Assembly (NCBI GenBank): GCA_039889245.1
Contig: JAZGVH010000002.1
Coordinates: 2,046,001 to 2,110,000 of the forward strand
Direction: 5' to 3'
Length of the DNA stretch: 64,000 nt
Source of the DNA: Dermatophilaceae bacterium Soc4.6
GTDB lineage: Bacteria; Actinomycetota; Actinomycetes; Actinomycetales; Dermatophilaceae
Below are positions 38,037-46,374 of the stretch, in pieces (the first letter of the stretch is position 1; the number at the start of each line of letters is the position of its first letter). The notes beneath the pieces were generated by a model. It saw nothing but the letters and a program-made list of their open reading frames with translations, searched no databases and was not told the origin of the DNA. The position numbers and the translations under genes were made by a program.

Positions 38037-39474
38037 CACGGTCCTCGGGGTCGGCACCGGACGCAGAGTCGGTGGAGTCGGCGGAGGTGGTGGAGTCGGT
38101 GGAGGTGGCCACGACGGCCTCGGCCACGGCGACCGCGACGCGTGGGTCGAAGACGCTGGGCACGATGTAGCTGGCGTTGAGCTCCGCGGGACTGACGCAG
38201 TCGGCGATCGCGTGGGCCGCGGCCACCAGCATCGCGGTCGTGATGTCTCGCGCACCCGCGTCGAGCAGGCCGCGGAAGAGACCAGGAAAGGCCAGCACGT
38301 TGTTGATCTGGTTGGGGAAGTCGCTGCGCCCGGTGGCGACGACGGTGGCGTGCTGGGCGGCGTCGAGCGGGTGGATCTCCGGGTCGGGGTTCGCCAGGGC
38401 CAGGACGACGGCCCCGTCGGCCATGCTCGCCACGTGCTCGGCCGCGATGACGTTGGGTGCGGAGACGCCGATGAAGACGTCCGCGCCCACCATCGCCTCG
38501 TGGAGCGTGCCCGACACGTTGTCGGGGTTGGTGTGGTCGGCGATCCACTGGCGGTGCTCGTCGGCATAGCCGTCGCCGCGGTGGATGGCCCCCGAGCGGT
38601 CGCAGACGACGATGTGACCCGCTCCCTGGGCGTGCAGCAGCTGGACGATGGCGTGGCCTGCGGCGCCGGCGCCGCTCACCACGACCCGCGCCTGCTCGAT
38701 CGTCTTGCCGACCACCCGCAGGGCGTTGACGAGCGCGGCCAGGACGACGATGGCGGTGCCGTGCTGGTCGTCGTGGAAGACGGGGATGTCGAGCTCGGCC
38801 CGCAGCCGCCGCTCGATCTCGAAGCAGCGCGGGGCGGCGATGTCCTCGAGGTTGATGCCGCCGTAGACCGGCGCGATGGCCTTGACGACGGCGATGATCT
38901 CCTCGGTGTCCTTGGTGTCGAGACAGACCGGCCACGCGTCGACACCGGCAAAACGCTTGAACAGGGCGGCTTTTCCCTCCATGACGGGCAGGGCGGCCGC
39001 CGGTCCGATGGCACCCAGCCCCAGCACGGCCGTCCCGTCGGTGACGACGGCGACCGTGTTGCGCTTGATGGTGAGCCGGCGCGCGTCGTCGGGGTTGGCG
39101 GCGATGGCGAGACAGACCCGGGCCACGCCGGGGGTGTAGGCCCGCGACAGGTCGTCGCGGGTGCGGAGCTCGACCTTGGGCTCGACCGAGAGCTTCCCGC
39201 CCAGGTGCATCAGGAACGTGCGGTCGCTGACCTTGCCGACGCTCACTCCGGGGATCGCGTCGACGCTGGCGGCCACCTGCTGGGCGTGCTCGTCGCCGCC
39301 GGTGTTGCAGGTGATGTCGACGGTGACGCTCTGGTGGGTGGACTCGATGACGTCCAGGGCGGTGATCTCCGCTCCTGCGGCCGCCGCTGCGGCGGCCAGC
39401 TCGGAGGTGGCGGTGTAGCCGGCGGGTGCGGAGACCCGCATCGTGATGGCGTGGCCGGGGGTGGGACGGGTCAT
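38026..39474 (-). CDS. NAD(P)-dependent malic enzyme with N-terminal ACT domain
   Basis: A 482-residue enzyme oxidising malate to pyruvate and CO2. Residues about 5-85 form an ACT-like regulatory domain ([18 protein letters not shown]). The malic enzyme core starts near [16 protein letters not shown] and has [14 protein letters not shown], the catalytic [12 protein letters not shown], the metal site [16 protein letters not shown] and the nucleotide motif GAGAAGHAI. The C-terminus is a Ser/Thr/Asp-rich tail. ATG at 39474 with GAGAGG 9 nt ahead; an in-frame GTG at 39480 is less likely. Second gene of the cluster. Confidence 0.93.
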   Translation of the reverse strand: MTRPTPGHAITMRVSAPAGYTATSELAAAAAAAGAEITALDVIESTHQSVTVDITCNTGGDEHAQQVAASVDAIPGVSVGKVSDRTFLMHLGGKLSVEPKVELRTRDDLSRAYTPGVARVCLAIAANPDDARRLTIKRNTVAVVTDGTAVLGLGAIGPAAALPVMEGKAALFKRFAGVDAWPVCLDTKDTEEIIAVVKAIAPVYGGINLEDIAAPRCFEIERRLRAELDIPVFHDDQHGTAIVVLAALVNALRVVGKTIEQARVVVSGAGAAGHAIVQLLHAQGAGHIVVCDRSGAIHRGDGYADEHRQWIADHTNPDNVSGTLHEAMVGADVFIGVSAPNVIAAEHVASMADGAVVLALANPDPEIHPLDAAQHATVVATGRSDFPNQINNVLAFPGLFRGLLDAGARDITTAMLVAAAHAIADCVSPAELNASYIVPSVFDPRVAVAVAEAVVATSTDSTTSADSTDSASGADPEDRDDR

Positions 39475-39543
39475 CGTCACGGTCCTCTCGGGAGGTGTTC
39501 GGGGCTGGTTCGGGCTAGTTGGGCGGTGTGGGATGGCAGGTCG

Positions 39544-40278
39544 CTAGCCGAGGCCGAAGTCCGCGAGCAGCCCCTCGTACGCCTTGACCCGCGGACCGGC
39601 GAACTCCTCGACGGTGCTGGTGCGCAGGCCCAGCGTGACCAATCCCTGCACGGTGACGGTGGCGGCGGCGACCCCGTCGACGACGGGAGCCCCGATCGCC
39701 TCGGAGATGTGGGCGCAGAGATCGGTCATCCCGGCGCAGCCGAGGACGATCACGTCGGACTGGTCGCGCTCCAGCGCCTCACGGCACGCAGCGGTGATGC
39801 GTTCACGGGCGCCGGGCGACGTCTCGAGCTCGAGCACCGGGATCTCGCAGGCGTGCACGCCACGGCACGCGGTGGAGACGCCGTAGCGCTCGGCCAGGTC
39901 CCACGCCCGGCCCCGGGTGCGGCCCAGCGTGGTGACCACGCTGAACGAGCGGCCGAGGTAGGTCGCCGTGCGCATCGCCGCCTCGGCGATCCCCACCACC
40001 GGGCCGCGCGCCAGCTCGCGGGACGCGTCGAGGCCCGGGTCGCCGAAGCACGCGATGACGTAGGCGTCGACGCCCTCGGCCTCCCCCCTCGCCACCTCGG
40101 CGAGGATGCCCGGCACGGCCAGCGCCTCGTCGTAGTGGCTCTCGATCGAGGCCGGGCCCATCGCCGGGGAGACCGCGTCGACGACGACGCCGGCCCCGGC
40201 GACCGCTCGGGCACTCTCCCCGATCAGCGACGTCATCGACCAGGTCGTGTTGGGGTTGATCACGCGGATACGGATCAT
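39544..40278 (-). CDS. Asp/Glu/hydantoin racemase-family protein, likely allantoin racemase
   Basis: A 244-residue protein of the HyuE/HpxA racemase family. It starts IRIRVINPNTTWSMT and has the two catalytic Cys regions YVIACFGDPGLDASREL (in part) and VIVLGCAGMTDL. Context in a purine cluster, along with an enantioselective allantoinase, suggests that it interconverts R- and S-allantoin; hydantoin racemase activity cannot be excluded. AAGGAG lies before the ATG. It is the first structural gene after the regulatory region. Confidence 0.82.
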   Translation of the reverse strand: MIRIRVINPNTTWSMTSLIGESARAVAGAGVVVDAVSPAMGPASIESHYDEALAVPGILAEVARGEAEGVDAYVIACFGDPGLDASRELARGPVVGIAEAAMRTATYLGRSFSVVTTLGRTRGRAWDLAERYGVSTACRGVHACEIPVLELETSPGARERITAACREALERDQSDVIVLGCAGMTDLCAHISEAIGAPVVDGVAAATVTVQGLVTLGLRTSTVEEFAGPRVKAYEGLLADFGLG

Positions 40279-40332
40279 CGAGTCGGTCTCCTTCGTCCGT
40301 GGGACTGGCCCGGGGGCGCCCCGGTGGGAGCG

Positions 40333-40381
40333 ACGCTAGCCCCGTCGCGCTACGGGATTGAAGGGCTGCAGACATATATGT
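40333..40381 (-). promoter_or_regulatory. Promoter/operator region of the purine cluster
   Basis: On the minus strand TTCAAT (40357-40362) and TAGCGT (40333-40338) make a -35/-10 pair with an 18-nt spacer. An inverted repeat CCCGT/ACGGG (40341-40345 and 40352-40356) lies in the spacer. Just upstream is the perfect palindrome ACATATATGT (40372-40381), a striking AT-rich island here. Either is a candidate GntR operator. Confidence 0.5.
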
Positions 40382-40440
40382 GGGATATACGAGCGGTACG
40401 CCTCAGTCGCCCTCCGCCACCCCAGTCCCCGCGCCCGAGG

Positions 40441-41130
40441 TCACACCTCGCCGGCGGCCCGTTCGAGTCGCTTGTAGTGCTTGCGGGAACGCCTGACCAG
40501 CTCGTCCGCGTCGCGCGCGAGGAAGGCAGCGAGCATGGCGCTGTGGTCGGCGTACATGCGCTCCCGCTCGACGGCCGTGACCGTGGACATGGGTTGCGCA
40601 GGGTCGGTGACGTTCCACACCAGCTCGAACATGTGCAGCAGGCGGTGCATCCGCGACGGGGCGAGGAGAGCCAGGTGGAACCGGCGGCTGTCCCGGTGGT
40701 ATCCCCGGTAGTCGTTCGCCGCCAGCTCCGCCGCCAGTGCCGCATGCACCTCGACGGCGACAGCGTCGTCGTCGTCGGTGGCTCGGGCGACCGCCGACCG
40801 CAGCGCGGCTGCCTCGAGGACCTCACGGATCACGTAGAGCTCCCGCAGCTCGTCACGGGTGAGCTCGGCGACACGGTAGCCCTGGCGCGGCACGTGGTCG
40901 ACCAGTCCCTCACCGATGAGGGTCTTCAGTGACTCGCGCACCGGGATGACGCTCACCGCGAAGAACGAGGCGACATCGCCCAGGGGGATGGCGGTGCCGG
41001 GCGCGGCGTCACCGGCCAGGATCACCCGACGCAGCTCCTCGAGGATCTCCTCCTGGCCGCAGGGCCGGCCGGGACTGAAAGACACCAGCCGCGCGACCAG
41101 CCCCGACGGCGACGACGATTCGTCGGCCAC
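40441..41130 (-). CDS. GntR-family regulator with FCD domain
   Basis: A 229-residue regulator. The winged helix (about 25-95) has IPLGDVASFFAVSVIPVRESL and GLVDHVPRQGYRVAEL. The FCD effector domain follows with LYVIREVLEAAALR, a helical bundle with the metal-ligand pattern seen in FHLALLAPS and YADHSAML. It precedes the purine genes on the same strand, with a 162-bp regulatory gap, so it probably controls them, perhaps with allantoin or glyoxylate as effector. GTG start at 41130 with GAGGAGGG ahead. Confidence 0.92.
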   Translation of the reverse strand: MADESSSPSGLVARLVSFSPGRPCGQEEILEELRRVILAGDAAPGTAIPLGDVASFFAVSVIPVRESLKTLIGEGLVDHVPRQGYRVAELTRDELRELYVIREVLEAAALRSAVARATDDDDAVAVEVHAALAAELAANDYRGYHRDSRRFHLALLAPSRMHRLLHMFELVWNVTDPAQPMSTVTAVERERMYADHSAMLAAFLARDADELVRRSRKHYKRLERAAGEV

Positions 41131-41441
41131 AGCGACCCTCCTCGACTCGGCGTCGAGCGCACTCGACCACCGCGCTCAGGCCACGACCCTCGCACGTTTC
41201 TCTCAGGAGGGGGTAGCGTGCCTCGCTCGTGCCCACGACCTCAGGTCTGGTCGAGCCACCGGATGACCGCTCGGCCACGGCGGTTTCCAGCAGGGTCCTC
41301 CCAGAGGTCGAGCTCGGTCGAGATGGCGCGCACGTGAGACTCGACCCCGCCCCCCAGGTGCCCGAGGGCATTCGCCCTCGGTCTCCACCACCAGCGTGGC
41401 CTCGACGTCTCCACCGAGGGTGGCGTCCCGGCAGCCGCTGG
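41131..41441. other. Gap without a supportable gene
   Basis: This 311-bp stretch separates the GntR gene from the SDR gene. No frame shows a family motif. An inverted repeat TCGAG/CTCGA near 41153-41166 lies upstream of the GntR start and could take part in autoregulation. Confidence 0.3.
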
Positions 41442-42224
41442 TCACGGCGCCCGCTGCTCCGCAACAGAGTTCCCCCCGTCCACGACCAGGCACTGGCCCG
41501 TGACGTACGCCGCTCCGGGCGTGCAGAGCCAGGCGACCGGCGACGCGACCTCATCGGGGGTGCCGCTGCGGCGCATGGGGGTGGTCGCTCCCTGCCGTGC
41601 TTCGTCCTCGGTCTGCGAACCGGAGGCGATCCATCCCGGCGCCACCGCATTCGCGGTGATGCCGTCAGCGGCCAGGTCGACGGCCAGAGAGCGGACGAGG
41701 CCCACGACGCCCGCCTTCGCTGCGGCATAGGCCGCGTCCCCGCGCATCGCCATCACCGGGCCGGTGACGCTGGAGACCATGACGATCCGCCCCCACCCGT
41801 GGGCCCGCATGATCGGCACGGCGGAGCGGGTCATGAGGAAGGCTGTGTCCAGGTTGCGCCGCAGGCCGTGCTGCCAGGCGTCGTATGCCAGTCCGTCGAC
41901 ACCGCCGGAGAGGGCGTCGTCATCGCTCACCGACACCATTCCCGCGTTGTTCACGAGGATGTCGACGGTGCCCCAGAGTCCCATGACCCTGGCGACGACG
42001 TCGTCCGCGGCTGCGGGGTCCGTGAGGTCGGCGACCACACCGGCTGCCCGGACGCCGGCTTGCTGCAGGTCGTGCACCCGGTCGTGGACGCGGTCAGTGG
42101 TGGCGGTGAGAGCCACGGCGGCACCGAGCTCACCGAGCCGCCGACAGACGGCCATGCCGATGCCGGTGGCGCTTCCGGCGCCAGTCACGACGGCGACGCG
42201 CCCCGTCAGGTCGAGCCCGGTCAT
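41442..42224 (-). CDS. Short-chain dehydrogenase/reductase
   Basis: A 260-residue SDR oxidoreductase. The cofactor motif is [15 protein letters not shown], followed by ILVNNAGMV, the catalytic Ser in VMVSSVTGP, and the Tyr/Lys pair [12 protein letters not shown] (YxxxK). The C-terminal end has [12 protein letters not shown]. The substrate is unknown; 3-oxoacyl-ACP reductase-like sequences look the same. ATG 42224 is preferred over GTG 42236. No obvious operon partner. Confidence 0.88.
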   Translation of the reverse strand: MTGLDLTGRVAVVTGAGSATGIGMAVCRRLGELGAAVALTATTDRVHDRVHDLQQAGVRAAGVVADLTDPAAADDVVARVMGLWGTVDILVNNAGMVSVSDDDALSGGVDGLAYDAWQHGLRRNLDTAFLMTRSAVPIMRAHGWGRIVMVSSVTGPVMAMRGDAAYAAAKAGVVGLVRSLAVDLAADGITANAVAPGWIASGSQTEDEARQGATTPMRRSGTPDEVASPVAWLCTPGAAYVTGQCLVVDGGNSVAEQRAP

Positions 42225-42334
42225 GATCGTCTGCACCTGCAGAGGGTGTCAGACCCTGCCGGTGGCGTCACCCCAGCAGCCTCCGCACTGCCCACGGCAG
42301 GATCTGGTCGCCCGCCACTGCCCAACCCGCCCTC

Positions 42335-42609
42335 AGAACGGACTCGCACACCATGACGCCCCGCCGACCCGGCTCTCGGACCTCGGGGCGCCGGCATCCT
42401 GCGCCCCAGACAGATGCTGGCACGCCACCGCCACCGCCATCGGGGCGGCTGCGGTCGCGGTCGCCGCCCTCGCCCTCGTCACCAACGGCGTGCACTTCCC
42501 GAGCGACGTGATCGCTTCGGTCGTCTGGACCCTGGCCGTCGCCCCGGCGGTGCGCTACCTCTGGGTCGACCTCGTCATGCCCCGGGTGCCGCTGCTCGGC
42601 ACGGGGTGA
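42335..42609 (+). pseudogene. Remnant of a PAP2 phosphatase gene
   Basis: The reading frame ending at 42609 encodes a stretch matching the last 65 or so residues of the intact PAP2 protein at 1020-1745: NGVHFPSDVIASVVWTLAV, then VRYLWVDLVMPR, nearly word for word. The upstream part (from about 42335) is only dimly similar and the first two phosphatase motifs are gone. There is no start codon or ribosome site for it. It is a decayed paralogue. Confidence 0.75.
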
Positions 42610-42660
42610 CAGGAGCACTGACGCCGGGCGCGCAGGGGCCAGGTCAGGGCTGACCGACAG

Positions 42661-43761
42661 TCACGCGCACCGGAACACCTCACGCCCGGACGCCGTGGCG
42701 GCCCCCTGCACCGCGAGGGTGTCACGGACGACGCCGAAGACCTCCTCGAGCGGCAGGGGTGAGTCAGCGATCCGCAGGTTCGGGTTGGTGACGGCGACCG
42801 GGTGCCACCAGGCGCCGTCAGCGGTGATGGTGGGCTCAGGCTCGAGGGTGTCGATCGAGACGTGCAGTCCGGAGTCGGCGAATCCCTCCTGCGCGACCGG
42901 ACGGATCAGCCGGTCGTCAGGCCCGATGCCCTCACCGTCGAGGCGGGCGTGCAGAGCCTGGACGCCCGACAGGTCCTCGTCGTACATCGTGGCGGCTACG
43001 CGCACCCGGAAACCGAGCGAGCGGGCGAGGCCGATCCCGTCCAGAGCGCGGGCCCAGGACCCGGCACCGCGCTGACGGTCGTGCACGTCGGGGGTCGCCG
43101 AGTCGAGACTGACCTGCAGCACCACGTCGCGGTCCAGCGACTCCAGGGTCTCGCGGCGGCGACCGCGACCGAAGACCATCGCGTTGGTGAGGATGGTGCG
43201 CGACAGCCCGGCTCCGGCGGCCACCAGCTCACCCAGGTCGGGGTGCATGAACGGCTCGCCGCCGGTCAGGAACAGCTCGCGACCACCGCTCGCGGCGAAC
43301 TCGCGGAACACCTCCCGGGCCACCTCGGCGGGCAGCCGACGGGCAGCGGCCCGAGGCGACGACTCTGCGCAGCAGTAGAGGCAGGCGAGGTTGCAGTCGA
43401 AGTTGGTGTAGGCCCACAGCCGGTGGCCGACCGGTGTGCGGTCGCCCTGGCTGAAGACGCTCGTCGGACGCACCGCGGCCTGTGACTTGGCCACCGCGAA
43501 CCACCACGGGCCGGACGCGGTCTCGGCGAGCTCACCGGTGACCGGGTGACCCGCCAGCTCGGCCCAGACCGGGAGGTCGACCGCCACGCTCGGCTCCTGG
43601 CTGCGGATGGCCAGCACCTCACCGGCGTCCAGCTGCCGCATCGTCCGCGTGATCAGCAGCAGCAGCCCACTGCCGCAGTCCATGTCGCCTCCGTCGAGCA
43701 GCCTCGCCACCGAGCCGAGCTCATGAGGAACCGACGGGTCGCTGCACGGAGAGTCAGGCAT
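42661..43761 (-). CDS. TusA-radical SAM fusion protein
   Basis: A 366-residue protein. Residues about 18-90 form a TusA-like domain: LLDGGDMDCGSGLLLL carries the presumed sulfur-carrier Cys29, with CGSG in place of the usual CPxP, followed by VDLPVWAELAGHPV. Residues about 110-330 form a radical SAM domain with the cluster motif CNLACLYC (Cys123, 127, 130; Cys131 follows) and LFLTGGEPFMHPDL, the GGEP SAM site. There is no Cys-rich SPASM tail; one Cys stands second from the end (FRCA). It is probably a sulfur-transfer or peptide/small-molecule modifying enzyme fed by its own carrier domain. TAGGCT lies 6 nt before the ATG, suggesting a leaderless start. Confidence 0.85.
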   Translation of the reverse strand: MPDSPCSDPSVPHELGSVARLLDGGDMDCGSGLLLLITRTMRQLDAGEVLAIRSQEPSVAVDLPVWAELAGHPVTGELAETASGPWWFAVAKSQAAVRPTSVFSQGDRTPVGHRLWAYTNFDCNLACLYCCAESSPRAAARRLPAEVAREVFREFAASGGRELFLTGGEPFMHPDLGELVAAGAGLSRTILTNAMVFGRGRRRETLESLDRDVVLQVSLDSATPDVHDRQRGAGSWARALDGIGLARSLGFRVRVAATMYDEDLSGVQALHARLDGEGIGPDDRLIRPVAQEGFADSGLHVSIDTLEPEPTITADGAWWHPVAVTNPNLRIADSPLPLEEVFGVVRDTLAVQGAATASGREVFRCA

Positions 43762-43767
43762 GGGTCG

Positions 43768-43773
43768 AGCCTA
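43768..43773 (-). promoter_or_regulatory. Candidate -10 of the radical SAM gene
   Basis: TAGGCT on the minus strand, 6 nt before the ATG at 43761, as expected for a leaderless transcript. A TTGACA further out at 43782-43787 is too close (8 nt) to be its -35. Confidence 0.4.
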
Positions 43774-43837
43774 GGCGTGCGTGTCAACCGGGCGTCAGGG
43801 GGCGAGTGTCGACCCGGCCCCAGGGGATGAGCCGCGC

Positions 43838-43843
43838 TACTGT
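43838..43843 (+). promoter_or_regulatory. Candidate -10 of the TusA-like/dsrE operon
   Basis: TACTGT, 7 nt before the GTG at 43851. It mirrors the divergent element at 43768-43773, so both sides of the locus may be leaderless. Confidence 0.4.
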
Positions 43844-43850
43844 GGCGGGC

Positions 43851-44255
43851 GTGCCAGAGCCTCAGCGCAGTGCCGACGACGGGGGTGCCTCCGGCGCGAT
43901 GCTGGCTGCGCCGTCGAGCCCGGAGATCCCCGTGTTCGACGGTGGCGACCTGGCCTGCGGCGAGCTCCTGCTGGGTCTGCTCAAGGCCCTGACCGACGTC
44001 GCCGACGGGACCGCGGTGAGGGTCGTCGCCACCGACCCCGCGGCCCCCATCGACATCCCGGCCTGGTGCCACCTCACAGGCCACGACTACGTCGGCGCCG
44101 GGACTCACACGGATGGCCGTCCCTGCTTCGACCTGATCTTCTCCGGGGCCGCCCGCCGCACCCGACCGGGCCGTCCCTGGCACCTCGACGACGTTGCACC
44201 CGGCGTCGCCCACGACCCACCTCCACCCACCCCGAAGGGAACCACCGCATCATGA
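43851..44255 (+). CDS. TusA-like sulfur-carrier protein
   Basis: A 134-residue protein with one TusA-like domain (about residues 25-100). FDGGDLACGELLLGLL places Cys36 where TusA has its persulfide Cys, and IDIPAWCHLTGHDY matches the same segment of the fused domain in the divergent gene. The CPxP motif is replaced by CGEL. The N-terminus and a Pro/Arg-rich tail are extra. GTG 43851 is chosen for its -10 spacing; ATG 43827 and GTG 43806 are alternatives. Its stop overlaps the DsrE start (TCATGA), so the two are coupled. Confidence 0.75.
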   Translation: MPEPQRSADDGGASGAMLAAPSSPEIPVFDGGDLACGELLLGLLKALTDVADGTAVRVVATDPAAPIDIPAWCHLTGHDYVGAGTHTDGRPCFDLIFSGAARRTRPGRPWHLDDVAPGVAHDPPPPTPKGTTAS

Positions 44256-44611
44256 ACGGTCTGGTCATCAACCTCACCCACTCCTCCGACGACGTGGATC
44301 GCACCAGCGTCGCCATGGTCGTCGCCGGCGCCGCTGTCGCGTCGGCCCAGCAGACCTCGGTGTTCCTGTCCTCCGAAGGGGTGCGGCTCGCTCAGAAGGG
44401 CGTTGCCGAGACCCTGCACGAAGAGGGCTTCGCTCCCCTCGGCGACCTCGTGTCCAGCTATGTCGAGGCCGGCGGCACCTTCCTGGTCTGCAGCCCCTGC
44501 GCCAAGAAGCGTGGCATCGGTGAGGACGACCTGATCGAGGGTGCGACGGTCGTCGGCGGGGCGAGCCTGGTCGCCCTGCTGGCCAAGGGCGCAGCGTCGT
44601 TGTCCTTCTGA
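44252..44611 (+). CDS. DsrE-family sulfur-relay protein
   Basis: A 119-residue DsrE/TusD-like protein of the COG2044 type. It begins MNGLVINLTHSSDD, has TSVFLSSEGVRLAQKG and ends with the family motif LVCSPCAKKRGI, giving Cys80 and Cys83 as candidate persulfide carriers, then LIEGATVVGGASL. Such proteins pass persulfide sulfur to or from TusA. Translationally coupled to the TusA-like gene; together with the divergent fusion it forms a compact three-gene locus. Confidence 0.88.
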   Translation: MNGLVINLTHSSDDVDRTSVAMVVAGAAVASAQQTSVFLSSEGVRLAQKGVAETLHEEGFAPLGDLVSSYVEAGGTFLVCSPCAKKRGIGEDDLIEGATVVGGASLVALLAKGAASLSF

Positions 44612-44709
44612 CGCGACCCCGAGCGGCGGGCGTCAGGCTCGCCGGGATCCCGACGTCCCGACCAGCCCGGTCGGGACGTCGTCCAGGCCCACCTGGAAGA
44701 GGCTTGGTC

Positions 44710-45085
44710 ATGAGTGGTGCCACGAGTCGGGCAGCGACCACGAGCGGCAGCCAGGAGTCTCCGGGCCACGCCGCCCTGATGGCCAGGGCCCTCACCGCGC
44801 TGAGCATCGTCACCGGGCTCGTCTGGCTGACCAACGGCGTGGCCACGCTGATCGGCAGGGCGACCTACGACCTCGGCTCCCTGTCGTTCATCCTGGTCAG
44901 CCGCGGGGTGGCGTAGGGCGTCGCCGAGATCGCCTCGTCGTAGACCTCCATCGCGCCGCTGAGGGTCTTGTCCGCGACGTCGTCCTGCCGAACTCGGGTT
45001 CTTCGGGTGGTTCCTCACCGTCGCCGAGCTGGCGATCGGTCGGGGACTGGTCCTCGGGTGCTGCCTCGGGCGGCCACCAGCGCCA
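44710..45085 (+). pseudogene. Decayed DoxX-family gene
   Basis: From ATG 44710 the frame encodes GLVWLTNGVATLIGRATYDLGS, closely matching the DoxX protein at 1-543, and stops at TAG 44914-44916 after VSRGVA. Beyond the stop, homology continues at the DNA level in shifted frames (for instance FFGWFLTVAELAIG near 45000-45045), fading by about 45085. So the gene is a nonfunctional copy with a stop, frameshifts and small deletions. Confidence 0.8.
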
Positions 45086-45264
45086 GGGTTGCCGATGTGC
45101 GCCGAGGATAGACCGGGCGGGTGCCGCCGGTCACCGCGAGCTTCTCGGGGGGTCTGGCCTGTGCGGTCCTGTGACGCTGGGTCCCACCACTGAGCCGCGG
45201 CAGCCGATCCGGGGCCTGCGTCACCCGCACGTCACAAACCCGTCATCTGCCCCGGCCTGGCCAG
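45086..45264. other. Intergenic sequence after the DoxX remnant
   Basis: Decayed DNA; no gene seen. It may contain the last traces of the DoxX copy. Confidence 0.3.
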
Positions 45265-45705
45265 TCAGCGGCGGCGTCTCGCGGCGACCACGACGAACAC
45301 CGCGGCCACGGCTGCGACCACCGCGCCGACCACGACCCGACCACCGAGACGACCGGTGCCGTATGCCGTCGCCGTCCGGATGATCGTCGGGAGCCCGGCC
45401 ACCGTGGGGGTGAACCGCACGGCCCCGGCCGGCGACAGACGCACGACCCCCAGCCGCCGACCGCGCGAGGTCACGGCCACCGGGAGGTCCGAGACCTGAT
45501 CCAGCGGGAGCCAGTCCGGCAGGTCGGTGAGCCCGGCACCGCGCAGGCCGAGCCCCGGGACGCACCGCAGGAGCACGCCGGGATCGACGACGTCGAGCAC
45601 CAGACCGTCGGTGCTGGTCAGCCGGGCCGTCGTGACCCCCCGGTCGTCGCCCACCTCGAGATCGAGGTCGGCGACGACCTGGAGGCGGCGACCGGTGTCA
45701 GCCAC
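45265..45705 (-). CDS. Hypothetical protein with C-terminal membrane anchor
   Basis: A 146-residue protein. A beta-rich N-terminal part (LQVVADLDLEVGDD, TDLPDWLPLDQVSD) is followed by one hydrophobic helix near residues 120-140 (VVVGAVVAAVAAVFVVVAA) and an Arg cluster at the end, so it should sit in the membrane with its tail inside. Family not recognised. It overlaps the upstream gene by 8 nt and is probably co-translated. Confidence 0.6.
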   Translation of the reverse strand: MADTGRRLQVVADLDLEVGDDRGVTTARLTSTDGLVLDVVDPGVLLRCVPGLGLRGAGLTDLPDWLPLDQVSDLPVAVTSRGRRLGVVRLSPAGAVRFTPTVAGLPTIIRTATAYGTGRLGGRVVVGAVVAAVAAVFVVVAARRRR

Positions 45706-45934
45706 CGTTCTTGGCGGCGGCTCCGCGGTTGTCCTTGTCGGAGGTCGTGATGCGCAGGGTGCCGTTGAGCTTCCAAGTGGCGGCGGTGTTGTCGTCGCCA
45801 GCCGCCCTCGGGACGTCGATCTTCATGTCGACGAAGGTGTAGTCGATCGTGGCCTCCTGCCCGGTCAGGTAGGACCACATGTCCCGGCCGAGGTCGGAGA
45901 AGGTCGTGGTGTTGGAGGTGTCGTTGCTGGTCAT
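45698..45934 (-). CDS. Hypothetical protein, 78 residues
   Basis: A short protein starting MTSNDTSNTTTFSDLG. It has DMWSYLTGQEATIDYTF and KIDVPRAAGDDN and is rich in Thr, Asp and Asn, likely a small soluble beta-protein. No signal peptide or Cys. AGGAGC precedes the ATG at 45934. The family is not recognised; the coupled downstream gene with its membrane helix suggests a two-protein unit. Confidence 0.55.
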   Translation of the reverse strand: MTSNDTSNTTTFSDLGRDMWSYLTGQEATIDYTFVDMKIDVPRAAGDDNTAATWKLNGTLRITTSDKDNRGAAAKNGG

Positions 45935-46374
45935 GAAGATGCTCCTGTGGATCGATCGCGAGGTCGGCTCGCCGTTGAGCGCGGAAGGGAGAATTCCCTT
46001 GCCGCTCAGTGCCTTCGACCCTAACTTCCCTGACCACCGCTCGCACTCCTCGTGACCCACCAACGGCAGTCGCAGGCCCAGGGCACGGCGTTCACCCGTC
46101 TCGAGGGCACCGACGAGCCCACCGGAGAGCAGACAGCGCGCTGCCGCTGTCGGCGAGCGCGTCCATCACGTGACCGAGAGCCCGGACTCGTCGCGGACGC
46201 AGGCGAGCTGCGTGCCGTCGGCGACGAACGCCGTGGCCTCGAGCGGGGATCGGCTGGTGGCGTCTGCCGAACCTACCGCCCGATGGACCCTGACGACCGG
46301 CCCGGTGGTGGGAGTAGCGTCACGCCCTGAGCCCCACCGACCTGCCCAACCCCGCAACGCCAAGGAGACCCGAG
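45935..46374. other. Gap between hypothetical pair and aldehyde dehydrogenase
   Basis: A 440-bp gap. A minus-strand frame at 46166-46363 holds TAFVADGTQLACVRDESG, which looks protein-like and could be a leftover, but no family can be named. The rest shows nothing clear. The plus-strand promoter for the dehydrogenase must be here. Confidence 0.3.

Noticed and set aside
43782-43787. TTGACA as -35 of the radical SAM gene
   Set aside because: It is a perfect hexamer but lies only 8 nt from the -10-like TAGGCT; 17-18 nt is needed.
46166-46363. A minus-strand frame with TAFVADGTQLACVRDESG
   Set aside because: It is short, lacks a ribosome site, and no family could be named; kept only as a note in the gap entry.
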